A stretch of 64,000 nucleotides of DNA from Echinicola salinicaeni (GCF_014280965.1 NZ_JACODZ010000003.1:372001-436000), one strand, 5' to 3'. Shown: positions 35,823-46,306, counted from the first letter of the stretch. Made by a program: numbers and translations. Notes: generated by a model from the letters alone, not told the origin.

Positions 35823-38800
35823 CTAATAAGAATAGCTTACCTGACTGCCTTTTTCTGCATCCAAGGTTACCTTCGCAAATACACCGATTTCTTGCTGGAG
35901 CTCTTCTACATGGGAAATGATACCGACGATCCTATTTTCATGTCTTAGGGATTTGAGGGTTTCAAATACGGTCCTTAGGGCATTTTTGTCCAATGCTCCA
36001 AAGCCTTCGTCCAAAAAGAAAAAGCTTTGCTCTGCCCTGTTCAGTGATTTTACCTTTTCCGCCAATGCCAAAGCCAGGCAAAGGGATGCTTGAAAAGTTT
36101 GTCCTCCCGAAAGGGATTTTAACAATCTCCTGTTTCCTCCATTTAGGTGATCGATGATCCAGAAAGTATTGGATTCATCCACATCAAGGCTTAAGCTGTT
36201 TTTGGACAATTTCATAAAACGAAGGTTGGCCGTATGTACCAGTTCCTTGAGATAGATATTGCTGACATATTTTACAAAGCCGCTCCCCTGGAACATTCTG
36301 TTAAGCTCATTCAGGTTGCTTTCCCTTTTTTCTACCTCATGTAAGTTTTTGCTTAATAGGTCTTTCTCTTCCAGTTTAACCTTGATTTCAGCGATTTTAT
36401 TGGCCAGAAGTGAAAGGGATTCTTGAACTTCAAGCAGCTTGGATTTGGCTGTCTGGTAAGCTGATTGGACTTTTTCATAATATTCAAGGGAAAATTCAGC
36501 CACAGCTTTGTCTGCCTTTAGCTCTTGGATTTTTCCATGGCAGAGATCCCTTTGCCTGTCAAATTCTTTAATTTCCTCCTCCAATTGCTTCGGGTCAATC
36601 TGACTGGCCAACAGCTGTTTTACTGTTGTGGCATCTTTGAATGCATGGCTTTCCAAACTCAAGGCCAGTTCATCCTTTAGCTTTATCAACTTTCCTTTTA
36701 CCTCTTCCAGTCGATTTTGGTAATTCTTTAGGTTGGTGAGGTTGGTGGTCTGTTTTTGTTTGGCTTCATTAAGGGCATCCTGCGCCCGTGGGAGGTTTAC
36801 TTCCAACTCCTCCAGAAATGTTTTAACCTTGGAAATATCCTCGTCGATTTTTTGGGCTGAGGCACCTTGGTATTTTTCCAGCAAATCCTGATAATTGATT
36901 TCGGCCAATTTGGTCTCGATCTTTGTGTCTAGGGTCTTTGCTTTATGATCTACGGCCTGTAGCTTTTCAAGGTCTTTTTCGGCATCTGTTAAGAATTGTC
37001 TATGGTTCGTTTGTAGCTTTTTAAGGCTCAAGCTTAGCCCTTTTTCTGTTTGGATTTCATGTTTGGCCGATACAAGCCTGTTTTCTATGGCTTCCTGATC
37101 CTTTAAGCCCAGCGCTCCAAACTGTTGGATTAATGTTTGGTTTCTTTCCTTTAGTTTTTGGATTTCAGTGAGCTTCTCTGTTTTATTGGCCTGGGCGTTT
37201 TGTTGTCCGATCAGGAGCTTTTCATGTTTGGATTGGGCCTGTCTATACTGCTCAAGTTTGGTTTTGTTTTCCTGGATTTGAAGCTCGTTTTCAGTGAGCT
37301 TTTCTTGGTCAAAGTTATGGGAAAGTGGGGTAGGGTGGTCCAGGGCACCGCAAAGTGGACATGCCTCACCTTCTTGAAGTTGATTGGCATAGGTAAACAG
37401 TCCTTGCTGCTGTAAAAGCTTTTCCCTTTCTTTTTCCAATAAGGAAAGCTGAGAGCTGCTTTCTTGAAGCAATATACCAAAATCAGTATGGTTGATTTGG
37501 AGTTCGGTTAGTAGGGATTGTACCTCTTTTTCTGATAAGGCTAAATTTTCTTCCAGGCTGTTGACCTGCCTCTCAAGACTTTGGAGGTGGCTGGCATTTT
37601 GTCTCATTTCTACCAAGGCAGCCTCCATTTTGCTGATTTCTTCCATGGAAGGTACCTTCAGTTTCTCCAGCTTTTGCTCTTGCTCCTGGATCGCCTTTTC
37701 CATCTCGGTTTTCTTGGATTGAAATTCCTGACTGTTTTTGGTTAATCGATGCAATTCTTCCTGAAGGGATTGCTTTTCAAGGTCAAGTTGGTTAAGGTCT
37801 TTGATCTGTAATAAATCCCTGATACGGGCTTCTCGCTCTCCTTTTTTTCTATACTCATGGTACAATTTATTGTACCTTGCTTCTTTCTGCTCAATTTCCT
37901 TTTCAAATGTCGATTGGAAACGTTCGCAGTCCACGACGCTTACCTTATACTTTTCCTCTTCGGTTTCTTGCTCTTTGATTTGCTCGAGAATAGGTTTTAG
38001 GTAGGTTAATGCTTTTTGATATTGTTCCAGGTGTTCGCGCTTTTGCTGGAATACCGGTATTTTCTCTTCCAGGCTTTGCCATTGGACAAGAAGTAGTTTG
38101 AGCTGTTCCGCTTTTTCTTTGATGGATTGGGCTTTTCTTAGCTCTTGCTCCTTCTGGTCCACGAGCTTTGATTGGTTTTCCTTTTGTTCAGAAAGGGATT
38201 GCTGGTGTTCAAGGGATTGCTTTAAAGCCTCCTTGGTATAAGTCTCCAAGCCTTCCAACTTGGTGTTAAGAATCGTTTTCTTTTCCCTTTCGGCACTGAG
38301 TAATCTTCTGGTTCTGTCGGCCAAGTCGAAGCGTTCCAGACCGAAAAGCTCCTTCATCATATCCGCCCGGTCCTTAGGTTTTTGCTCTATGAACTCCCTG
38401 AATTTCCCTTGGGGAATAATGACCGTCTGGCGGAAGTGGGACATTTTCATGCCCAAGATTTGCTCGGCACCCATTTCCAAAGGCATCCATGAACCGGCTT
38501 GTTGTTCATAAAAAGTATGGGTGGCCGGTTTGATATCCTCAAACTTTTTGGGGTTCCTTTTGGCCAGGTAGCTGGCCTTGTATAATTGCTGGTTGTTTTT
38601 TCCCGCTTTGAATTCCAGGTTGATGGAGATGGCTTGGCTCTGGAGGTTAACCATGCTGTTTTTCTCTCCTTTGCTGGCCAATCTTTCGGTATTGCCATAA
38701 AGTGCCAGTAGGATGGCTTCCAAAACAGAGGATTTACCGCTGCCAACTGCCCCAAAAATGCCAAATAGGCCTGCTCCAGTAAGCTGGGTGAAGTCGATGC

Positions 38801-38855
38801 TTTGCTTTTCTTTATAGGAATATAATCCTTCGATTTCCAGTTTGATAGGGATCAT
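35823..38855 (-). CDS. sbcC: SbcC nuclease subunit (SMC-like ATPase)
   Basis: 1010 aa. N-terminal ATPase half with Walker A 'GIFGAVGSGKSSVLEAI' (~32-48) and Q-loop 'RQTVIIPQGKFREF', two long coiled coils (~180-490 and ~520-860), a zinc hook CPLCG near residue 498, then the C-terminal half with signature LSGGQTFQASLCLALALAE and Walker B FFFLDEGFGALD (~945). With SbcD it forms the Rad50/Mre11-type nuclease that opens DNA hairpins and processes breaks. Its start overlaps the end of sbcD by 4 bp, so the pair is translationally coupled. Confidence 0.97.
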   Translation of the reverse strand: MIPIKLEIEGLYSYKEKQSIDFTQLTGAGLFGIFGAVGSGKSSVLEAILLALYGNTERLASKGEKNSMVNLQSQAISINLEFKAGKNNQQLYKASYLAKRNPKKFEDIKPATHTFYEQQAGSWMPLEMGAEQILGMKMSHFRQTVIIPQGKFREFIEQKPKDRADMMKELFGLERFDLADRTRRLLSAEREKKTILNTKLEGLETYTKEALKQSLEHQQSLSEQKENQSKLVDQKEQELRKAQSIKEKAEQLKLLLVQWQSLEEKIPVFQQKREHLEQYQKALTYLKPILEQIKEQETEEEKYKVSVVDCERFQSTFEKEIEQKEARYNKLYHEYRKKGEREARIRDLLQIKDLNQLDLEKQSLQEELHRLTKNSQEFQSKKTEMEKAIQEQEQKLEKLKVPSMEEISKMEAALVEMRQNASHLQSLERQVNSLEENLALSEKEVQSLLTELQINHTDFGILLQESSSQLSLLEKEREKLLQQQGLFTYANQLQEGEACPLCGALDHPTPLSHNFDQEKLTENELQIQENKTKLEQYRQAQSKHEKLLIGQQNAQANKTEKLTEIQKLKERNQTLIQQFGALGLKDQEAIENRLVSAKHEIQTEKGLSLSLKKLQTNHRQFLTDAEKDLEKLQAVDHKAKTLDTKIETKLAEINYQDLLEKYQGASAQKIDEDISKVKTFLEELEVNLPRAQDALNEAKQKQTTNLTNLKNYQNRLEEVKGKLIKLKDELALSLESHAFKDATTVKQLLASQIDPKQLEEEIKEFDRQRDLCHGKIQELKADKAVAEFSLEYYEKVQSAYQTAKSKLLEVQESLSLLANKIAEIKVKLEEKDLLSKNLHEVEKRESNLNELNRMFQGSGFVKYVSNIYLKELVHTANLRFMKLSKNSLSLDVDESNTFWIIDHLNGGNRRLLKSLSGGQTFQASLCLALALAEKVKSLNRAEQSFFFLDEGFGALDKNALRTVFETLKSLRHENRIVGIISHVEELQQEIGVFAKVTLDAEKGSQVSYSY

Positions 38856-40081
38856 TGATCTTCTTTTTGGCTGATGATTTCGTTAAAAAGTGATTGGATT
38901 TCCTCATTGGGGGCGATGCCCTTGGCACTTTGGTAAAAACGGGAGAAAAGCGTGCCCATATCCTGACCAAGGTCCTCGGCCTGCAGGCTATTGTCCTGGC
39001 TTTGTCCCAGGTCCGAGAGTTTAGGGATCAGGCTGACGATGCCATCGTGGGCTTTCATGATGGCCTTTCTGGTGGCCGCGTCTATGGAAGTGTCCGTTTC
39101 AAAGGTGATTTCCACAAAACAATAAGGATTGGCTTCCAGCCATTCGAGGGTGTCCGCCAAACTGCTAAAGGATTGTTGGTATAGGGGGCGTCCTTGTTCC
39201 AATGTCTGGGCTTCATAGCTGACTGGCTTTCCTGGTTCTGCCTCTACCAGTACGACTTTTTTCTCTTGATTGGCCTCGCTGAAACTATAGGCCAAAGGGG
39301 AACTGCTGTATACGATGGGGCAGGGAGATTTGTCCGCAGCATGGTAGCGATGTAGGTGCCCTAAAGCTGCATATTGGATGTTTTTTGGAATAAGATGGGT
39401 ATAGATGGCCTGGGCTCCCCCCACATGAAGGATAGGTCGCTCGCTTTCCGGTTCGGCTTCTGGCTTTTCGCCTTCCTTGATAAAGAAGAAATGGCCCATA
39501 AATAGGTTTACACCTTTTTCATCGCAGTATTTGTCAGCAATCTTCTGCCATTTTTCTCCCAGTACATTTCGTAACTCAGCTTCTTTGTCCTCCTCTCCGA
39601 GATAGGTTTTTAGCAAAACTTCATTGGCGTAGGGAGCAAGGATGAGCCTGATGGGAAAATTATATGTTGGAAGTTTTAGCTCTACAAATCCCGGGGCGGA
39701 TTGGGTGATTTCGATTCCGCTGTCCAATGGACCAGTGCTGAGCACTTGGTCGTATTGGCTGTAGAAAAGTATGCCCAGTTCTTTGGCCAATGGGTTGGGG
39801 GCACTGATAAATTGGGTGCTGTCATGGTTGCCAGAAATGGCAATAATGGGCCTTTGGCCATCCTTGGAGAGTCTTTTTAGGCTTTTGTAAAGTAATTCAA
39901 CTGCTTCATGACTGGGGTTAAAAGTGTCAAAAATATCCCCAGCAAGGAGTACCAAGTCTATATCTTCACGATCTGCGATTTGTATGATCTCCTCTAAAAC
40001 CAGCTCTTGTTCAGGTAACCTGGAATATTCCTGAAGGCGTTTTCCTAGGTGCCAATCAGCTGAATGTAAGATTTTTAGCAT
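38852..40081 (-). CDS. sbcD: SbcD exonuclease subunit (Mre11-like)
   Basis: 409 aa calcineurin-like phosphoesterase with all metal motifs in order: SADWHLGKRL (~7-16), VLLAGDIFD (~44-52), ISGNHDS (~82-88), MGHFFF, and LGHLHRYHA. The C-terminal part matches the SbcD capping domain. It is the nuclease of the SbcCD complex and first gene of the sbcDC pair on the minus strand. Length is normal for the family. Confidence 0.97.
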   Translation of the reverse strand: MLKILHSADWHLGKRLQEYSRLPEQELVLEEIIQIADREDIDLVLLAGDIFDTFNPSHEAVELLYKSLKRLSKDGQRPIIAISGNHDSTQFISAPNPLAKELGILFYSQYDQVLSTGPLDSGIEITQSAPGFVELKLPTYNFPIRLILAPYANEVLLKTYLGEEDKEAELRNVLGEKWQKIADKYCDEKGVNLFMGHFFFIKEGEKPEAEPESERPILHVGGAQAIYTHLIPKNIQYAALGHLHRYHAADKSPCPIVYSSSPLAYSFSEANQEKKVVLVEAEPGKPVSYEAQTLEQGRPLYQQSFSSLADTLEWLEANPYCFVEITFETDTSIDAATRKAIMKAHDGIVSLIPKLSDLGQSQDNSLQAEDLGQDMGTLFSRFYQSAKGIAPNEEIQSLFNEIISQKEDQ

Positions 40082-40209
40082 ATGATAAAAATGCGTATTT
40101 TATGTTTTGAATAAAATTCAGATTAAATTTATGCGCTTAAAATTTGCGAAGCAAACCTATTTGAAGCCAATGACAGTATTTGGCATTTAAATTGAGTAGG
40201 CCAATTCTT

Positions 40210-40737
40210 ATGAAAAAAGCAATTTGTTTAATTCTATTTTGGGTGGTTTTTGCCTCTTTCAAGCTGTCTGCCCAGACCAAAGAGGTACCAGTGGATTCCA
40301 CCTTATTGATAGAGAAGGGAATTGCCAGTTATTATGGTAGGTTTTTCCATAATCGCCGTACCTCAAATGGGGAGATTTTTGATATGGAAGGGATGACCGC
40401 TGCCCATAAAAACCTCCCATTCGGTACTATGGTGAGGGTAACCAACCTGAAAAATGAAAAGGAGGTCATTGTAAAGATCAATGACAGGTTGCCCCAAAAT
40501 TCCAAAAGGACCATAGACTTGGCCAAGGGGGCTGCCAGAAAACTGGGCATGATCCAAATGGGCCTGGCACCGGTAAATATCAGTGTGCTCAAGCCAGAGG
40601 TAGTGACAGATTTGATCGATTATTATTCCGGTGAAGCCCCTGAAACATTGAGATTAAGGGTGTATTCTCAGCCCATTGAAATAGAAAAAGATCTTGAATC
40701 ACTTTTTAGCTGGACAGCTTTGGAACCAAGTATTTAG
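40210..40737 (+). CDS. RlpA-like septal ring lytic transglycosylase family protein
   Basis: Start set at ATG 40210, not TTG 40180, because the shorter form (175 aa) begins with a normal signal peptide (MKKAICLILFWVVFASFKLSAQ). The rest is a double-psi beta-barrel: GIASYYGRFFHNRRTSNGE, 'MTAAHKNLPFGTMVRVTNL', VIVKINDRLPQNSKRTIDLA. RlpA enzymes cleave naked peptidoglycan glycan strands. No SPOR domain follows; the last ~50 residues are unassigned. Divergent from sbcD. Confidence 0.88.
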   Translation: MKKAICLILFWVVFASFKLSAQTKEVPVDSTLLIEKGIASYYGRFFHNRRTSNGEIFDMEGMTAAHKNLPFGTMVRVTNLKNEKEVIVKINDRLPQNSKRTIDLAKGAARKLGMIQMGLAPVNISVLKPEVVTDLIDYYSGEAPETLRLRVYSQPIEIEKDLESLFSWTALEPSI

Positions 40738-41507
40738 TACTAAGTGTCAAGTACAAAGTATCATGTATCAAGTACAAAGTAGGAAGTACGAGGTACGAAG
40801 TAATAAGTAGGGAGATTTTTTACCAAAAACTCAGAGAATTCTGTAGAGACTTAGTGTCCTCTGTGTTTCCAATTTCAAGTCTCAAGTCTCATGTCTCAAG
40901 TCTCATGTCTCAATATAGTATCAAGTACGAGGTACGAAGTAATAAGTAGGGAGATTTTTTACCAAAAACTCAGAGAATTCTGTAGAGACTTAGTGTCCTC
41001 TGTGTTTCCAATTTCAAGTCTAATATCTCCAATCTCAAGTCTCAAGTCTCAATATAGTATCAAGTACGAGGTACGAAGTAATAAGTAGGAAGATTTTTTT
41101 ACCACAAAGTTCTCGGAGGAAGCTCAAAGGTCGCAAAGGTTGAATTTTTTACAAAAAACTCAGCGACCTCTGTGAAGTCTCTGTGTTCTCTGTGGTTCTA
41201 TTTTTAGTCTAATTTTTCATGTCAAGAATAAAGAGGAAAGAGCAAAGAATAAAGACTTCAAATCTCAGGTATCAAATTAGTATCTAGTAGCAAGACACTA
41301 GTATCATGTATTGAGAGGAAAGAATAAAGAACAAAGAGGAAAGAATTTTAATACTAAGTCTCCTAATCCTGACTATTAATTAAAAACTCAGGGACCTCTG
41401 TGAAGGCTCCGTGTTCTCTGTGTTTCCAATTTCAAGTCTAATATCCCCAATCTCATTTCTAATATCTCAAGACTCAAGACTCAAGACATCCCTACTCAAT
41501 ACTACTT
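40738..41507. repeat. intergenic repeat array with 139-bp tandem unit
   Basis: No gene in 770 bp. A unit beginning AAGTACGAGGTACGAAG starts at 40784, 40923 and 41062, exactly 139 bp apart each time; the first two copies are complete and nearly identical, the third diverges after ~40 bp. Each unit contains 'TTACCAAAAACTCAGAGAA', 'GACTTAGTGTCCTCTGTG' and runs of a short CAAGTCTC/CATGTCTC repeat. Degenerate relatives continue to 41507. The same family recurs at 48413-48610 and in pieces at 30766 and 53241. Confidence 0.9.
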
Positions 41508-42422
41508 TTACATCACATACTCATCATTGATAGGACTTACCGGAGCTGGAATATGTTCTTCACGGATCATTTCCAAGAGGTTGATTTCAATGGTTCGGGT
41601 GATTTGATCTAAAGGAATGCCGGTAGGGATAGGTTCAAAGGGATTGATAATGGCCTGTCCAATAAAGTGGATGGTATGGAAGACATAACCTACAATGGTG
41701 CCAAAAATGATGGCTCTCCAGCCCACTGTAGGGGCCACTGCCAGGGTGAAGGCGATATTAAAAAGCCAGATAAACATTTTGGTATAATAATTATAGGTAG
41801 TGGGGAAGACGGTGTTTTTTATTCTTTCGGATTTGCCCATCTCATCACAGAACCGGGTAATTTCTGCATTTAACTCCAAAAACTCAAAGCCGTCAATAAG
41901 ACCATCCCTTCTCCAGCTTTTTAGCTCCATGGTCTGTAGGCTCAGGATAGCATTATGTTTATTGCTTTCTCCCTTAATAATATCCAAATCGCTCTGGATA
42001 AGGTATTTTTTATATTCCCCTGTTGATGAGCCACGCAGTTTCTCCTTTAACGCATAGAGGAAGGCAATATGTCTTTTGACCGTGTATTCCTTCATCAACT
42101 GTAAATGCTGTCCTTTGATTTGCTCAGTAGCTGTAGGAAGCAAGATGATATTTCTGGCCCAGGTTCTGGAGCTATTGACCAATACACCCCAGACTTTTCG
42201 GGCCTCCCACCAGCGATCATAAGCTTGGTTATTATTGAAACCTATAAAAAATGCCAGGGCAGTACCCAAGATGGTGGGGACGATGGCAGGCATCTCAAAA
42301 TGGTACTGGATAAAATACCAATAAAGAAAGTAAGTCATGGAGCAGGTAAAGGCGATCATAATGGTGTTTTTCCATGTCCCTCGGACTATCCTGCCCAATC
42401 TTATATTTTGAGTGATGATCAT
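41508..42422 (-). CDS. bestrophin family ion channel
   Basis: 304 aa bestrophin/UPF0187 protein. It has paired membrane helices near residues ~20-65 ('TIMIAFTCSMTYFLYWYF', 'PTILGTALAFFIGFNNNQAYDRWWEAR') and ~200-260 (WLFNIAFTLAVAPTVGWRAI). The block FFIGFNNNQAYDRWWEARKVW is diagnostic. Bacterial members form pentameric channels. Transcribed alone on the minus strand between the repeat array and a sulfatase gene; role here unknown. Confidence 0.93.
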   Translation of the reverse strand: MIITQNIRLGRIVRGTWKNTIMIAFTCSMTYFLYWYFIQYHFEMPAIVPTILGTALAFFIGFNNNQAYDRWWEARKVWGVLVNSSRTWARNIILLPTATEQIKGQHLQLMKEYTVKRHIAFLYALKEKLRGSSTGEYKKYLIQSDLDIIKGESNKHNAILSLQTMELKSWRRDGLIDGFEFLELNAEITRFCDEMGKSERIKNTVFPTTYNYYTKMFIWLFNIAFTLAVAPTVGWRAIIFGTIVGYVFHTIHFIGQAIINPFEPIPTGIPLDQITRTIEINLLEMIREEHIPAPVSPINDEYVM

Positions 42423-42852
42423 CTAATGGTTATTTTGTTTAGGGTAGCCTATCAATTTAACAATAATGTATGGGATTTTAGGCGTGATGGGTGTGACTTT
42501 TTGAAGATTTTATGTGGCTAAATGGCTATCAGATATAGGAAACTGAATATTTAGCAATCTTCTGGAAGCATAAAAACACACAATGCTAAAAGTGGTTATA
42601 GCTTTGAAGTCCAATTAATTAATCCTTGCTGACACTTTTTAAGCTTAGTCAAAAACAAATAAGTGAACAAACTGGTTAAATGGTAGTAATTACAGAAAAA
42701 ATATTATAAAATTAGAAAAAGGCCCACTTATTCTTAATTTATAAGCTTACAATTATTAATGTAATAGTAGGTAGACCTTTACAGAAGATTCATTTTTTCA
42801 AGAATTTAAAAATTCATATACAATATCAAGTCACAACTTTAACGCTAAAGCT
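42423..42852. other. divergent intergenic region
   Basis: 430 bp, AT-rich, between the bestrophin and sulfatase genes. It must hold both promoters. No gene or clear repeat seen. Confidence 0.45.
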
Positions 42853-44427
42853 ATGAAACAACTAAATTTTATCATTGCCTTCCTATTTCTAAGTCATATG
42901 GTGATGGCACAAGATTCGAAAAAACCCAATATCCTTGTGATTTGGGGAGATGATATTGGTTGGCAAAATGTGAGTGCCTACGGTATGGGAACCATGGGCT
43001 ATACCACACCCAATATTGATAGAATAGGTAAGGAAGGTATTCGTTTTACGGATCATTATGCCCAGCCCAGTTGTACAGCAGGAAGAGCGGCATTTATCAC
43101 CGGGCAATACCCCATTAGGTCAGGCATGACGACAGTAGGGCAGCCGGGAGATGTATTGGGACTGCAAGCTGCATCACCATGTCTTGCGGAAGTACTCAAA
43201 TCACAAGGTTATGCCACGGGGCACTTTGGTAAAAACCACCTTGGAGATAGGAATGAGCATTTGCCAACTGCACATGGTTTTGATGAGTTTTATGGCAACC
43301 TCTACCACCTTAATACCCAGGAAGAAGCAGAACAAAGGGATTACCAGCGGTTTGGCGAGGCGTTTTCAGGTAGCTTGGAAGAATATGAAAGTAAATATGG
43401 CACCAGAGGGGTGATTCATTCATGGGCAACAGATGAAATGGATAATACCGAAGACCCTAGGTTCGGTTTAGTGGGTAAACAAAAAATTGAAGATACGGGA
43501 GCGCTTACACAGGAAAGAATGAAAAATTTTGATGCTGGTGAGGTGATCCCAATGGCCCAGGATTTTATGGAAAGGGCTGTTGATGATGATAAGCCATTTT
43601 TTGTATGGTTGAACACCAGTAGGATGCACCTGTATACTCGGTTAAATGAGGAATGGAGATATGCTGCAGAGGAATATACCAGCGAAGCTGATTATCATGG
43701 ATCGGGTATGTTACAGCACGATCATGATATTGGATTGGTCTTAAAATGGTTGGAAGAACAAGGCTTGGCAGAGAATACAATTATTTGGTATTCTACAGAT
43801 AATGGCCCTGAGCACTCTTCTTGGCCACATGGAGCCACCACACCTTTCAGGGGAGAGAAGATGACCACTTATGAAGGCGGTGTCCGGGTGATATCCATGC
43901 TGAGATGGCCGGAGGTAATCGAAGGAGGAAAGGTGCTTAATGGTATCCAATCCCATCAGGACATGTTTACCAGCTTGGCTGCGGCAGCGGGAGTAGATGA
44001 TGCTGCTGAGCTGGTGATGGAAGAGAAACAACAATATATAGATGGGGTCAATAATCTACCCTATTGGAAAGGAGAAATGGATAAATCGGCTAGGAATCAT
44101 ATTTTTTATTATTATGAAAGCAAGTTGACAGCAGTAAGGATGGGGCCATGGAAATTTCATTTCTCTACTAAGGAGGATTATTATGCCAATGTAATTCCAC
44201 GGACAGTGCCGTTGGTCTTTAATATCCGGATGGACCCATTTGAAAGTTTCGATAATAAGGATTCCTATGGGCACTTGATGCAAAAGGTGTCCTGGTTGAT
44301 ACAGCCCATGGGAACCCTTATGGGGGAACATCTACAGTCCCTGGCAGAATATCCACCTGTGCAGGGAGGAAAGTCATTTGATATGTCCAATGTGGTAGAT
44401 GATTTCATAAAGAAAGGCCACCAATAA
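42853..44427 (+). CDS. S1-family arylsulfatase with CTAGR site
   Basis: 524 aa with signal peptide (~1-19, HMVMAQ). Metal-binding [14 protein letters not shown], then the formylglycine site CTAGR (C74) in [25 protein letters not shown], and '[15 protein letters not shown]'. The site is CxAxR rather than the CxPxR of the sulfatase at 19937. Substrate unknown. It is monocistronic, with its own terminator, and far from the PULs. Confidence 0.93.
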   Translation: MKQLNFIIAFLFLSHMVMAQDSKKPNILVIWGDDIGWQNVSAYGMGTMGYTTPNIDRIGKEGIRFTDHYAQPSCTAGRAAFITGQYPIRSGMTTVGQPGDVLGLQAASPCLAEVLKSQGYATGHFGKNHLGDRNEHLPTAHGFDEFYGNLYHLNTQEEAEQRDYQRFGEAFSGSLEEYESKYGTRGVIHSWATDEMDNTEDPRFGLVGKQKIEDTGALTQERMKNFDAGEVIPMAQDFMERAVDDDKPFFVWLNTSRMHLYTRLNEEWRYAAEEYTSEADYHGSGMLQHDHDIGLVLKWLEEQGLAENTIIWYSTDNGPEHSSWPHGATTPFRGEKMTTYEGGVRVISMLRWPEVIEGGKVLNGIQSHQDMFTSLAAAAGVDDAAELVMEEKQQYIDGVNNLPYWKGEMDKSARNHIFYYYESKLTAVRMGPWKFHFSTKEDYYANVIPRTVPLVFNIRMDPFESFDNKDSYGHLMQKVSWLIQPMGTLMGEHLQSLAEYPPVQGGKSFDMSNVVDDFIKKGHQ

Positions 44428-44448
44428 ATTGAAGTGGGCTTGATAAAG

Positions 44449-44480
44449 AAAGGTGTAGTTTAAATAGCTACACCTTTTTT
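44449..44480 (+). terminator. Rho-independent terminator of the sulfatase gene
   Basis: AAAGGTGTAG (44449-44458) pairs with CTACACCTTT (44468-44477), then more T. Confidence 0.85.
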
Positions 44481-45060
44481 CGTTTTTATTAATCTTTGGC
44501 TTGAAATCAGAAAAGCATATTATAATTTTATATGTGTCCACTATGCTGCACATAGCTGAAAAAACAAAAGTTTAACTTATTATTAAGCTTTTCCACTTTT
44601 TCCCTTGATGAAAAAGGGTGCAAAAAATCTAGACCGTGGAGCATTCTTCAAATTGAGTCGAATACGGTTTCGATTAGGTACTATTATCTCAATTTGATTT
44701 TGGAAGACTTGCTACGGGCTAAATATGAGCGGATCTAGGCCTAATGTACTGATCGGGACCGGCTCTTTAGCGTGCGGAAATAACCTCGTAAACGAGAGGA
44801 CCTGCCCTGCAAGCTGGCTACTCGCTAAAATCAGTCACTGACTGTTTTTTTACGCTTGTCCCTCCACAACGCGAGCTAGCTCATTTTCTTAACGCCCTCC
44901 TCAATCGTTCCAAAACCGAATGTTCCAAAGGCCAAATAATAGATTTCGGTGAATATTTCGTTTATGAGAGGATATGTGCAAAGTTACAACTACACCTTTT
45001 TCGTTTTAGTTTAGTTTAGGGAGGAAATCAGAAAACATCCTATATTTTTTAAATTAAATA
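44478..45060. repeat. inserted non-coding element with flanking duplicated sequence
   Basis: 685 bp without a gene separate the sulfatase from the DUF4221 gene. The sequence after the terminator (CTACACCTTTTTTCG ... GAAATCAGAAAA, 44468-44515) returns in altered form near 44987-45030. Between lies a more GC-rich block with several hairpin-like stretches (TTCCCTTGATGAAAAAGG, 'CTCGTAAACGAGAGG', CAGTCACTGACTG). I read it as a dispersed, possibly structured repeat. Confidence 0.5.
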
Positions 45061-45112
45061 ATTAGTTTTATAACTTAGTGTTACGTTATTTTAGTTTAAT
45101 TTTTGAAGTTAT

Positions 45113-46291
45113 ATGATTGTTTTTTGTAACCGACTTTTGGCATTGATTGTTTTGCTTGGCTTTTTTTCAGGATGTAAGGGTGATGCCCAAAAAGGAAATG
45201 GTAATCCTGAACAAAGGGAAATATCCCTGATTAAGCAAGAAAGTACCATAAGCTTGCCTTTGGATGCTGAAACCCCAAACCTGAGTATGGGACTGGCTTA
45301 TTATCCATCTGATCCACCTGTGCTTTTTAATATCAATCCCAAGACGAATAGCTTGCAAATATTTGACTTAGAGGAGGAAGTGCTGTACAAAACACTGACT
45401 TTTGAAAAAGAAGGGCCAAAGGGCGTTGGTCGGGTATTTGGCTTCCATGTGCATAACCTGGATAGCATTTTTCTGTTTCCCCAAAACAAGGGAGAAATCT
45501 ATTTGACAGATACTTCGGGGGTGATCAAAAAGGAAATCAGTTATGAAGTGCCCCTTTATCATACAGCAGCATTTGTGCTTACCTCTCATTTTGCTTCCCC
45601 TCCAGTGATCAGGGATGGGAAGATGATTGTGAAGACGCACGTAGATGGAAACCATAAAGTTATAACCGGTGAGGAACTTAGCAAAAGGCATCTTGTTTAC
45701 CTTATTGATTTAGAAGACGGAGAGGTGGAGTTATTACCACATCGGTATCCAGAGAATTATCTAGAGGAGGGAAAAAGGCATTTTGAAGCGAGTTTTTCGG
45801 CTTCCCCTACAAAAATGGTTTATTCCTTATTTGCCGATCATAAGCTGTATTATGCTGATGCGGAAGGCCAAGAGCTGAAAGCAAAAGAGGCCCCCAGCAA
45901 GTATATCAAGTCCGATTTTGAAAATTATCCCTTAGGAGGCAATAGGTTTGAAAGCTATCAATATTTTTCTGCTTCTCCACACTATGGGAGTCTTTTATAT
46001 GATCCATACAGAAAGGTTTTTTATCGCTTTTGTTATCCAAAGGTGGAGGTCGAAAACGATGAACAAGTTCTTAAGTTAAGGCAATATCCGGAGCGATTTT
46101 CGATAATGGTATTGGATGAGGATTTGAATGTATTGGGAGAGACCTTGTTGGAGGATGAGCAATACTATCCAAACAATGCCTTTATCAGCAAAGAAGGACT
46201 TTATTTATCCATTAACCATGCGGACAACCCAAGGAACAAAGAGGATTATTTAAGCTTTGATTTGTTTGAGTCTGTGGAGGCTGGAAATTAG
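45113..46291 (+). CDS. DUF4221 family beta-propeller lipoprotein (copy A)
   Basis: 392 aa, lipobox near residue 21 (FFSGC). The remainder is a predicted propeller with the DUF4221 pattern: 'LFNINPKTNSLQIFDLEEE', 'GRVFGFHVHNLDSIFLFPQ', GEIYLTDTSGVIKKEI, and a C-terminal 'NAFISKEGLYLSINHADN'. Function of the family is unknown. It resembles the gene at 55728. Its promoter and signal-peptide region is duplicated at 48280-48412. Confidence 0.82.
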   Translation: MIVFCNRLLALIVLLGFFSGCKGDAQKGNGNPEQREISLIKQESTISLPLDAETPNLSMGLAYYPSDPPVLFNINPKTNSLQIFDLEEEVLYKTLTFEKEGPKGVGRVFGFHVHNLDSIFLFPQNKGEIYLTDTSGVIKKEISYEVPLYHTAAFVLTSHFASPPVIRDGKMIVKTHVDGNHKVITGEELSKRHLVYLIDLEDGEVELLPHRYPENYLEEGKRHFEASFSASPTKMVYSLFADHKLYYADAEGQELKAKEAPSKYIKSDFENYPLGGNRFESYQYFSASPHYGSLLYDPYRKVFYRFCYPKVEVENDEQVLKLRQYPERFSIMVLDEDLNVLGETLLEDEQYYPNNAFISKEGLYLSINHADNPRNKEDYLSFDLFESVEAGN

Positions 46292-46306
46292 CAGCAAGAA
46301 TAGAAG

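Noticed and set aside
35823-40081. SbcCD as part of a defence island
   Set aside because: The pair has normal length, order and overlap, and no defence genes adjoin it; it is a housekeeping locus.
40738-41507. CRISPR array
   Set aside because: Repeat unit is 139 bp with no distinct spacers and no cas genes; inner words are imperfect and contiguous.
42105-42521. 138-aa plus-strand ORF
   Set aside because: Antisense to the bestrophin gene; composition looks like a shadow frame.
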